The position numbers and the translations under genes are program-made. The notes beneath the pieces were generated by a model. It was given only the letters and a program-made list of their open reading frames with translations. It was not told the origin of the DNA and ran no database searches. Shown here piece by piece: positions 1 to 4,969 of a DNA stretch of 8,601 nucleotides (position 1 is the stretch's first letter; the number at the start of each line of letters is the position of its first letter). The stretch is from Oscillospiraceae bacterium (GTDB lineage: Bacteria; Bacillota; Clostridia; UMGS1883), in assembly GCA_022508735.1 (NCBI GenBank), contig JAFLUQ010000102.1:1-8601 (forward strand), written 5' to 3'.

Positions 1-482
1 CCAACGCCGCCACAATGGCCGGTATGGCCTTTGCCAACGCCTTCCTCGGCGTGTGTCATTCTATGGCTCACAAGCTGGGCGCTTATCACCATCTGCCCCA
101 CGGTGTGGCTAACGCGCTTATGATAGAGCAGGTGATTCGCTTCAATGCCGCCGAGGTCCCGGCCAAGATGGGTACCTTCCCGCAGTATTCCCACCCGCAT
201 ACTCTCCGCAGATATGCTGAGATCGCAGAGGCACTGGGGCTTAATGGCAAGACAGACGAAGAGAAGCTTGAAGCTTTCGTTGAAAAGATCAATGAACTCA
301 AGGCCAAGGTGGGCATCAGGAGCGCCATAAAGGACTATGATATAGATGAAAAAGCCTTCTTGGGCAGCCTTGATGAAATGAGCGAAATGGCCTTTGACGA
401 CCAGTGCACAGGGGCTAATCCGCGCTATCCATTGGTGAGCGAGATAAAGGATATGTACCTTAAAGCCTACTACGGTGAATAA
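1..482 (+). CDS. adhE: Bifunctional acetaldehyde/alcohol dehydrogenase AdhE, C-terminal part (5'-truncated by window)
   Basis: This is the last ~160 residues of an iron-dependent alcohol dehydrogenase. The frame is already open at base 3 (N-A-A-T-M-A-G-M-A-F) and ends with TAA at 480-482. The block AFANAFLGVCHSMAHKLGA followed by HHLPHGVANALM is the signature of the ADH half of AdhE. The histidine of CHS (codon 57-59) and that of PHG (codon 99-101) match the 14-residue-spaced iron ligands of this family. The tail, with DDQCTGANPRYPLVSEI, is also typical of AdhE rather than of short single-domain iron alcohol dehydrogenases. AdhE reduces acetyl-CoA to acetaldehyde and then to ethanol with NADH, in the cytoplasm, to regenerate NAD+. 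The N-terminal acetaldehyde dehydrogenase half lies outside the window, so the bifunctional form is inferred from the C-terminal sequence. The next gene follows after 16 nt and is probably co-transcribed. Confidence 0.9.
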   Translation, partial: NAATMAGMAFANAFLGVCHSMAHKLGAYHHLPHGVANALMIEQVIRFNAAEVPAKMGTFPQYSHPHTLRRYAEIAEALGLNGKTDEEKLEAFVEKINELKAKVGIRSAIKDYDIDEKAFLGSLDEMSEMAFDDQCTGANPRYPLVSEIKDMYLKAYYGE

Positions 483-498
483 AAAGGAGGAGAAGGAA

Positions 499-1269
499 AT
501 GAAATTGAATGATTTAGATGTCAGTAACGCTGTGGCCGTCCGCAGCAACAAGACTGTATATTGTGACAAAAAGCAGAATTTAGCCATAAAGGTCTTTGAC
601 GAGAGCTTTTCAAAGGTCGGCATCCTGAACGAAGCCCTTAACCAGTCAAAGATAGAGGAGACCGGCATAAACTGCCCGCGACTTGAGGCCGTCACTCAGG
701 TGGACGGCAAGTGGGCCATCGTCACCGAGTATATCAAGGGCAAGACCCTTGCCAAGCTAATGGAGGAAAACCCCGGCCGCCGCGGCGAGTATCTGGATCT
801 GTTTGTGGATATTCAGCTCTCAATTCATGCGGAGAAATGCCCGCTGCTCACCCAGCTCAAGGATAAAATGAACGCCAAGATATCTCAGACTACCCTTGAC
901 GCCACCACCCGTTATGAGCTGCACACCCGTCTCGAAAGCATGCCCACCCACAATAAAATCTGCCACGGGGACTTCAATCCCTCCAACGTGATAATTTCTG
1001 AGGACGGCACGCCCTACGTGATCGACTGGTCGCACGTTACAAAGGGCAACGCCGGCGCCGACGCCGCAAGGACGTATCTCTTGTTCTGCCTTTCCGGCGA
1101 CCGCGCCATTGCGGATGAGTACCTGAAGCTGTTTTGCAAAAAGAGCGACACAGCAATGCAGTATGTTCAGAAATGGATGCCTATCGTTGCAGCCTCCCAG
1201 AGCGTCAAAGGGAAGGCCGAGGAGCGGGAGATCCTGCTCAGCTGGGTCGATGTTGTGGATTACGAATAA
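499..1269 (+). CDS. APH/choline-kinase-fold small-molecule phosphotransferase, substrate unknown
   Basis: A 256-residue protein kinase-like phosphotransferase of the aminoglycoside phosphotransferase/choline kinase superfamily. Visible motifs, counted from ATG 499: AIKVF with the nucleotide-binding Lys31; a likely partner Glu45; the hinge IVTEYIKGKTL (74-84); the catalytic loop HGDFNPSNVII (156-166) with Asp158 and Asn163; and the metal-binding VIDWSH (174-179) with Asp176. All key residues are present, so the enzyme should be active. It resembles clostridial proteins grouped as TIGR02172; I recall this from memory. An upstream in-frame GTG at 475 would overlap adhE. ATG 499 is preferred because AAGGAGG (484-490) sits 8 nt before it. 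The gene shares a transcript with adhE and ends at a terminator 26 nt downstream. A cytoplasmic kinase of a sugar, amino alcohol or similar compound is likely. Antibiotic resistance is possible for the fold but nothing here supports it. Confidence 0.85.
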   Translation: MKLNDLDVSNAVAVRSNKTVYCDKKQNLAIKVFDESFSKVGILNEALNQSKIEETGINCPRLEAVTQVDGKWAIVTEYIKGKTLAKLMEENPGRRGEYLDLFVDIQLSIHAEKCPLLTQLKDKMNAKISQTTLDATTRYELHTRLESMPTHNKICHGDFNPSNVIISEDGTPYVIDWSHVTKGNAGADAARTYLLFCLSGDRAIADEYLKLFCKKSDTAMQYVQKWMPIVAASQSVKGKAEEREILLSWVDVVDYE

Positions 1270-1294
1270 TTAATAACGGCTTTAATAAAAGCTT

Positions 1295-1340
1295 GAAAAA
1301 AATGAGGACGATTGCAGTAGCAAAAGTTCTCATTTTTTTC
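1295..1340 (+). terminator. Intrinsic terminator after adhE-phosphotransferase pair, bidirectional
   Basis: Arms 1295-1309 and 1326-1340 form a 15-bp stem (one G-U pair) whose base is GAAAAAAATG against CATTTTTTTC. Inside it, TTGC (1312-1315) and GCAA (1320-1323) close a second small stem over AGTA. The A-tract on one side and T-tract on the other make it a terminator on either strand. Confidence 0.85.
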
Positions 1341-1508
1341 TATAATAGATATGTAAAAAATATCCATATCACGGGCAAGAATCTTGATCCTATTATATTT
1401 GCCGTGTAATTACGTTCATCGAATGTTCACAAATATCTATAAACCGGCCATGGTTTTTGTGCAAATTGCCGAAAATAAAATTCGCTTAGGAAAAAAATAA
1501 AAAATATA
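1341..1508. other. AT-rich intergenic stretch with weak hairpins and UP-like A-tracts; no gene seen
   Basis: No coding frame with a ribosome site is seen here. The stretch holds a 6-bp hairpin (GATATG 1348-1353 with CATATC 1365-1370). Next to it is a bulged hairpin (CACGGGCAA 1370-1378 with TTGCCGTG 1399-1406). The A-rich run 1468-1508 lies just upstream of the next promoter and could act as an UP element for RNA polymerase. A TATAAT at 1341-1346 has no good -35 partner. Confidence 0.5.
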
Positions 1509-1527
1509 TTGACATCTTAGGAAAAAA
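1485..1527 (+). repeat. 12-bp direct repeat bracketing the -35 box; possible operator
   Basis: CTTAGGAAAAAA occurs at 1485-1496 and again at 1516-1527. The start-to-start distance is 31 bp, close to three helical turns, so both copies face the same side of the DNA. The first copy is upstream of the -35 box and the second fills the promoter spacer. The arrangement is seen directly; a role as a regulator-binding site is inferred. Confidence 0.5.
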
Positions 1528-1537
1528 TGAGTATAAT
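1509..1537 (+). promoter_or_regulatory. Consensus sigma-A promoter for the secreted-protein operon
   Basis: The -35 box TTGACA (1509-1514) and -10 box TATAAT (1532-1537) both match the consensus perfectly and are separated by the optimal 17 nt. Transcription should start near 1544, giving a leader of about 130 nt. An A-rich stretch upstream would strengthen it further. Such a promoter fits strong expression unless it is repressed. Confidence 0.9.
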
Positions 1538-1575
1538 TGAGGTAAACTTATAAATTATATATTTTGTCTGCATTT

Positions 1576-1632
1576 GCTCCGCATTTTATATATGGATCAC
1601 GTCTGTATGCTGGCACGTGTCCGTTGCGGAAC
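1576..1632 (+). promoter_or_regulatory. Foldable 5' leader hairpin of the secreted-protein mRNA
   Basis: Within the leader, TCCGCA (1578-1583) pairs with TGCGGA (1625-1630). Further in, GGA-T-CACGT (1594-1602) pairs with ACGTGTCC (1615-1622) around a single bulged T and a 12-nt loop. It lies 29 nt before the ribosome site, too far to block it directly. It could stabilise the mRNA or bind a factor. I do not recognise it as a known riboswitch class. Confidence 0.45.
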
Positions 1633-1676
1633 AGTGTAAAATAAAAAAGTATTTTTAGTAAAGGGAGGAGTCTCAC

Positions 1677-3032
1677 ATGAACGGACTTTTCAAAAAGTTG
1701 GTTGTCGGCGTAACGTCTTTAACTATGGCAGCATCCATGGGTACGGCATTTGCGCAGACAGAAATGAGCAACATGGTTTTTGCGGGCTATGACACTACGG
1801 ATCCGCTCAATCCGAACAAGGTATACAATGAGGTTGTAGGTGGTAAGTATACCAACAAGCAGGTTCTTGAGCCCATAGCACCCGAATGGGTAGTTGAAGG
1901 CTATGAGGGTGTATACCCCTATGCCGGATACAGCAGAATGTATCTTGAAGGCAAGCGTCAGGATATCACTGTTTACAATCAGCTTTCTCCTCAGTGGGAA
2001 ACACGTCGCAAGGATTACATGTGGGAAATGGCTTATCCTTACACAATTTATGAGCGTCAGCAGACAAAGGTAGATAATAAGACATGGCAGTGGGATTTTG
2101 GCAATCCTAACTTCAACATTCCCGATGCTGCCCTCCTTAATTCTACCCACAGAGAGGCTGTAGTTCTTAATACAGAGTGGAAGAACTATGGTTTCGGTCG
2201 TTACACAAGTGATGGTACTCGTCTTACTGATGAGCAGATCGCTATGTACAGCAGATTCAATGTTTACACCGCTGTTTCTGAATGGGATAAAGCGCTTGCT
2301 GGTATTCTTTCAGTTGATAGCCTCAGCGATCTTGACGAGAACAATCGTTATAAAGTATCTGACGTAGATATAGCTAACGCTATTTATGCGGTTGACAGCA
2401 AGTACATCACAGCCAAGTTCAATCCCACAGGCAATGATGGTCTTTCCACAAAGAATGCAGCCGCTGAATACCTTGTATACGGCGACACTTGGAGATGGGA
2501 TAATGATTCCCTTATCACCGAGAACGGCAAAGTAACAATCAGCTGGACAGCTCCTGACTTTGAGATGGCTGAGCCCTATAAGTACTATCAGTATCTCATC
2601 GTTAACGGCGTTGTAATGAACGGTAAGAACGGTAAGGATGAGATTCTTCGTTACACCGGCGGTAAGGCTTCTCCGAAGATTACTTGGAAGTTTGCTTTCT
2701 TCCAGAACGCTCTTGACGAGTATGGCCAGATCATCGAAGGTGTTTACGAGGTTGTTGAGCGTAAGTATGTTGACGGTGTTCCCGCTGTTGACGCTCACGA
2801 CAATCCCATCTACAGAATTCCCACAGGTGAGTACGGCAACACATATTTTGTTGTAAAAGACAAGACTATTGAATACTGGGTAATTGATGCCGCTGGCAAC
2901 AAGACTCTCCTCAACGTATTTGATAAGTTCTCCGGCCGTATTGACGGTACAGTTGATGACGGTGTATATGATGCCAATGATCTGGCAGATGCATATACAA
3001 ACGGCATAATCTACTATACTCAGGCATATTAA
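1677..3032 (+). CDS. Secreted aromatic-rich protein of unknown function, 451 aa
   Basis: I do not recognise this family. The start is secure: AAGGGAGGAG (1661-1670) lies 6 nt before the ATG. Residues 1-26 form a classic Sec signal peptide (NGLFKK, then a hydrophobic core, then TAFA), with cleavage predicted before Gln27. The mature ~425 residues contain no cysteine, no second membrane segment, no LPXTG and no SLH repeats, so the protein is probably released or held non-covalently. It is rich in Tyr and Trp (for example WETRRKDYMWEMAYPYTIYE near residues 100-125), as in many carbohydrate-binding or beta-rich surface proteins. Near the C-terminus, residues 423-436 (DGTVDDGVYDANDL) loosely resemble half of a dockerin or EF-hand loop but lack the first Asp ligands. 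Perfect promoter, strong ribosome site and frequent CGT, GTT and AAG codons suggest a very abundant product. It is co-transcribed with a second small exported protein. Confidence 0.85.
   Translation: MNGLFKKLVVGVTSLTMAASMGTAFAQTEMSNMVFAGYDTTDPLNPNKVYNEVVGGKYTNKQVLEPIAPEWVVEGYEGVYPYAGYSRMYLEGKRQDITVYNQLSPQWETRRKDYMWEMAYPYTIYERQQTKVDNKTWQWDFGNPNFNIPDAALLNSTHREAVVLNTEWKNYGFGRYTSDGTRLTDEQIAMYSRFNVYTAVSEWDKALAGILSVDSLSDLDENNRYKVSDVDIANAIYAVDSKYITAKFNPTGNDGLSTKNAAAEYLVYGDTWRWDNDSLITENGKVTISWTAPDFEMAEPYKYYQYLIVNGVVMNGKNGKDEILRYTGGKASPKITWKFAFFQNALDEYGQIIEGVYEVVERKYVDGVPAVDAHDNPIYRIPTGEYGNTYFVVKDKTIEYWVIDAAGNKTLLNVFDKFSGRIDGTVDDGVYDANDLADAYTNGIIYYTQAY
2619..2636 (+). repeat. Tandem 9-bp duplication inside the 451-aa gene
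   Basis: AACGGTAAG is repeated twice in direct tandem and in frame, encoding Asn-Gly-Lys twice. It is probably a slippage duplication in a surface loop and does not disturb the frame. Confidence 0.6.
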
Positions 3033-3092
3033 TTTACAGCACAGGCTTCTTTGGCTGAAAGTTAAGATGTCAACAGGAAGGGAATGCTGTTT

Positions 3093-3383
3093 ATGAAAAA
3101 GCTTTTGGTTGTACCATTTGTTGCTGCTATTGCCCTCAGTGTTTCCGTTAACTGCTTTGCAGAAACCGCTCTTACATATGTAGATACAGTTGTTTACATG
3201 AGCGACTATGAAAGAACACTTTATGAAGTGCTCGATGAGGTTGCGGAGAAGGCAAAAGCGGATATGGAGAAATATAATGGTAATATTCCCACTTATGTAG
3301 AGGGAGTAGATAAAGTTGATAATTCCTCCATCCAGCAGCCTAACGGCGGTAAGACATTAAAGGACGTAATACGCAGAAAATAG
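3093..3383 (+). CDS. Small secreted protein of unknown function, 96 aa
   Basis: No family recognised. An upstream ATG at 3084 directly abuts the GGAAGGGA ribosome site (3076-3083), leaving no spacing. ATG 3093 gives 9 nt of spacing and starts a textbook signal peptide: MKKLL, a hydrophobic core, then VNCFA, with cleavage expected before Glu24. The mature peptide is ~73 residues. Its first half (about residues 37-63, SDYERTLYEVLDEVAEKAKADMEKY) should form an acidic amphipathic helix. The rest is polar and probably flexible, ending in a basic DVIRRK. It has no cysteine after the signal peptide. It lies only 60 nt after the 451-aa secreted protein, with no terminator between, and a hairpin terminator follows it, so the two form an operon. 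This suggests a joint role at the cell surface, for example subunit and accessory or chaperone; that is inference. Confidence 0.75.
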   Translation: MKKLLVVPFVAAIALSVSVNCFAETALTYVDTVVYMSDYERTLYEVLDEVAEKAKADMEKYNGNIPTYVEGVDKVDNSSIQQPNGGKTLKDVIRRK

Positions 3384-3414
3384 TACGATTGATGTAAAGT
3401 CAAAAATGCAATGT

Positions 3415-3440
3415 AAGGCGATGGCTCAGGCCGTCGCCTT
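3415..3440 (+). terminator. Intrinsic terminator of the secreted-protein operon
   Basis: An 11-bp stem, AAGGCGATGGC (3415-3425) with GCCGTCGCCTT (3430-3440), closes over the tetraloop TCAG and has one T-G pair. The trailing ATTGTATTT is only a moderate U-tract. It starts 32 nt after the stop codon of the 96-aa gene. Confidence 0.8.
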
Positions 3441-3466
3441 ATTGTATTTCACTCTCAGCAAAACAA

Positions 3467-3529
3467 AGAGCATATTTGTATATCCTGTGCGATTTTATCA
3501 GCATCACACAGGATATACAAATATGCTCT
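3467..3529. repeat. Perfect 23-bp inverted repeat (63-nt hairpin) between convergent genes
   Basis: Arms 3467-3489 and 3507-3529 are perfectly complementary over 23 bp, around a 17-nt loop. Read on the - strand the stem is followed by TTTGTTTT, and on the + strand by CTTATTATTTT. It ends 15 nt beyond the stop of the - strand small gene, so a shared convergent terminator is the simplest reading. The stem is long and mismatch-free for a terminator. An inverted repeat of a small mobile or palindromic element is the alternative. Confidence 0.8.
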
Positions 3530-3544
3530 CTTATTATTTTGAGC

Positions 3545-3922
3545 CTAAAGTATTATCATAACCCAGCAGGGGGTGCCGCTGGCATGCTTTACATATTCCG
3601 GCAGAACTCCGCTGTCCGCAAGATCAACAAGTGGAACATAGAGTGTCCCGCCGATGTTTACCGCGCTGTGATTGCCTTTTTTACTGCCGTCATCAGCTAA
3701 GAATATTCCTACCTACACTCGCGGCGGAGCAATTTTTCCGTTGTAGCGCACGATGCCTTTGTCACATGGAATAGTGAGTACACCGTCAACTATATCGGGA
3801 TTTTTCAATTCCTGCCAATATACAAAACTATCAGAAGTATCCTTTTGTGAGCCATCCTCTGTTTCGGCGAACGCCGTAATGCTGCAAAGAATGATCAATA
3901 TAACCGACATAAGTCTTTTCAT
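3545..3922 (-). pseudogene. Small secreted protein gene interrupted by an in-frame TAG at codon 70
   Basis: On the - strand, an ideal ribosome site (AGGAGG, within 3931-3938) lies 8 nt before the ATG at 3920-3922. Residues 1-19 (MKRLMSVILIILCSITAFA) form a signal peptide, cleaved before Glu20. The frame stops at TAG (3713-3715) after 69 residues. The same frame then runs on for 55 more codons, with sensible composition, to a second TAG (3545-3547). The downstream part contains VNIGGTLYVPLVDLADSG, resembling the NGRTLVPLRFIAEALG-type motif of copper-amine-oxidase-like stalk domains. A single substitution (for example from a Tyr TAC or TAT codon) would explain the interruption. Either a recent nonsense mutation or a sequencing error is likely. 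Readthrough is less likely, since TAG also ends the 96-aa gene. A truncated exported 50-residue peptide could still be made. Confidence 0.7.
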
Positions 3923-3976
3923 TTTATTTGCCTCCTTATTTGATCCGACACTCAGACGCGCTCATATTGTATATTC

Positions 3977-4005
3977 GTTATATAACAATAATATACATAT
4001 TGCAA
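3977..4005 (-). promoter_or_regulatory. Probable promoter of the interrupted small secreted gene
   Basis: Read on the - strand, TTGCAA (4000-4005) and TATAAC (3977-3982) are spaced by 17 nt, matching the consensus at 4/6 and 5/6. This gives a leader of about 48 nt. The -10 region lies in a 10-bp palindrome, GTTATATAAC (3977-3986), which could be an operator. The whole stretch is AT-rich, so chance matches are possible. Confidence 0.45.
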
Positions 4006-4040
4006 TAGCCGTAATGTGTTATTTTTTCCCTTTGCAGAAA

Positions 4041-4070
4041 ACAAAAAAGCCGCCGAAGCAGCTTTTTTGT
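4041..4070 (-). terminator. Intrinsic terminator of the rhamnogalacturonan operon
   Basis: A 10-bp stem, ACAAAAAAGC (4041-4050) with GCTTTTTTGT (4061-4070), is extended by GC-CGAA-GC across a C/A mismatch. Read on the - strand it ends in GCTTTTTTGTTTT, a proper U-tract. It lies 30 nt after the stop of the last esterase gene and also reads as a terminator on the + strand. Confidence 0.8.
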
Positions 4071-4091
4071 CCTGCAAGTTCAGGTTGCAGG
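4071..4091 (-). other. Second hairpin in the 3' untranslated region of the esterase operon
   Basis: CCTGCAA (4071-4077) pairs with TTGCAGG (4085-4091) over a 7-nt loop, between the stop codon and the terminator. CTGCAA (4072-4077) can instead pair with TTGCAG (4032-4037) on the other side of the terminator, so the two folds exclude each other. Confidence 0.5.
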
Positions 4092-4099
4092 GAGTAAAT

Positions 4100-4969
4100 T
4101 TACTTTAATAATTCCGATGCAACATATTCACCGACAAGCACGCCGCCAAGATCGTTCATATGTGTGCGGTCAAGCCCGTCGGGGCTGTGGTAGAACAGAT
4201 CTTCAGCTGCCTTATCAAGGCGAAGATATGTTTCGGTAGTGAATTTGTGCAGATCTATACATCTTAGATTTAGCTCTGCTGCGGCTTCTTTAGCTGCCGC
4301 AGCCCAATCATCGAGGTAGGTGTTGAGTTTGCCGTCAATATATATGAGCCGGTTTATGGGCGTGCATATGATGGGTTCGGCTCCGCGCTCAAGTATGGCG
4401 TTGGCGATTTTAATGAGATTGGCCTTATAGCCTCCAAAGGCATCGAGCCAGCTGTTCTTCTGGTCGTTGTGGCCAAACTGCATCAGCACTTTATCTCCCT
4501 CGCGGAGCTGCCCAAGCACCGGAAGAACATGGCATTTAAGGCAGTCGTCTGTGTGAGTGCCCTGTTCCGCATGGTTGCTTACAGCATATTTGTCGCCAAG
4601 ATACATCCCAAGGGTCTGACCCCAGCCGCAGCAATGACTTTTTTCGTCTCCGCCGCCGTATTCCTGATCGCAGACCGTTGAGTCGCCCAGGCAATATAGC
4701 GCCGGGAGGGTCACCTTTTCTATTTCCGCGCTAACCTCGCAGCCCTCAGCTACAAGTTCTATTTCAGTGTCCCTATATGGGCCGCGCTTCTGAAAGTCCG
4801 CGTCCCTGAGGGCTACCGCGTAGTCGCGGGTTATTTTTTCTCCCTTTTTCATGGGCTCGCGAAACAAAAACCTGCGGTGATTTGTTGTGATTACCACCTC
4901 AGCGTCTTTGTCCGATTCAGCCGTCAGATGAATGAGGTATTCGCCGTTATCAAGTCCACTGAAGATCAT
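4100..4969 (-). CDS. Rhamnogalacturonan acetylesterase, SGNH/GDSL hydrolase (CE12-like), no signal peptide
   Basis: A 289-residue esterase expected to remove acetyl groups from rhamnogalacturonan. Residues ~1-89 are a beta-rich N-terminal domain. The SGNH domain follows, with block I LGDSTVC (nucleophile Ser97), block II NHAEQGTH (Gly137), block III FGHND (Asn168) and block V DRTH (Asp267, His270). All four catalytic positions are intact. The start codon overlaps the upstream gene's stop as ATGA, with GGAGG (4977-4981) placed 7 nt before it, so translation is both coupled and independently primed. The stop is TAA at 4100-4102. Unlike a secreted enzyme it lacks a signal peptide and contains nine cysteines, so a cytoplasmic location is likely. 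That would suit deacetylation of imported oligosaccharides. Its layout matches the last third of the upstream protein, suggesting duplication. CE12 is the best fit; a different acetylated sugar substrate is possible. Confidence 0.85.
   Translation of the reverse strand: MIFSGLDNGEYLIHLTAESDKDAEVVITTNHRRFLFREPMKKGEKITRDYAVALRDADFQKRGPYRDTEIELVAEGCEVSAEIEKVTLPALYCLGDSTVCDQEYGGGDEKSHCCGWGQTLGMYLGDKYAVSNHAEQGTHTDDCLKCHVLPVLGQLREGDKVLMQFGHNDQKNSWLDAFGGYKANLIKIANAILERGAEPIICTPINRLIYIDGKLNTYLDDWAAAAKEAAAELNLRCIDLHKFTTETYLRLDKAAEDLFYHSPDGLDRTHMNDLGGVLVGEYVASELLK

Noticed and set aside
475..498. GTG start for the phosphotransferase
   Set aside because: It would overlap the adhE stop and place the AGGAGG ribosome site inside the coding region; ATG 499 has ideal spacing.
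1134..1409. 91-codon + strand frame over the end of the phosphotransferase and its terminator
   Set aside because: It runs through the terminator hairpin, overlaps a well-supported gene and lacks a ribosome site.
1576..1632. Leader hairpin as a known riboswitch (for example cyclic-di-GMP)
   Set aside because: No conserved core of any class I know could be placed, and the downstream gene gives no ligand hint.
1719..2798. Two - strand frames of 143 and 162 codons opposite the 451-aa gene
   Set aside because: The + strand frame has a promoter, ribosome site, signal peptide and terminator; the antisense frames have none of these.
3084..3092. ATG 3084 as start of the 96-aa protein
   Set aside because: No spacing from the ribosome site; ATG 3093 gives 9 nt and a cleaner signal peptide.
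3476..3700. 74-codon + strand frame
   Set aside because: It begins inside the perfect hairpin and is antisense to the interrupted secreted gene.
3713..3715. TAG read as pyrrolysine or another amino acid
   Set aside because: TAG also serves as the terminal stop of the 96-aa gene and of the continued frame itself, and no suppressor genes are visible in the window.
3753..4097. 114-codon + strand frame
   Set aside because: Antisense to the small secreted gene and running across its promoter and the operon terminator.
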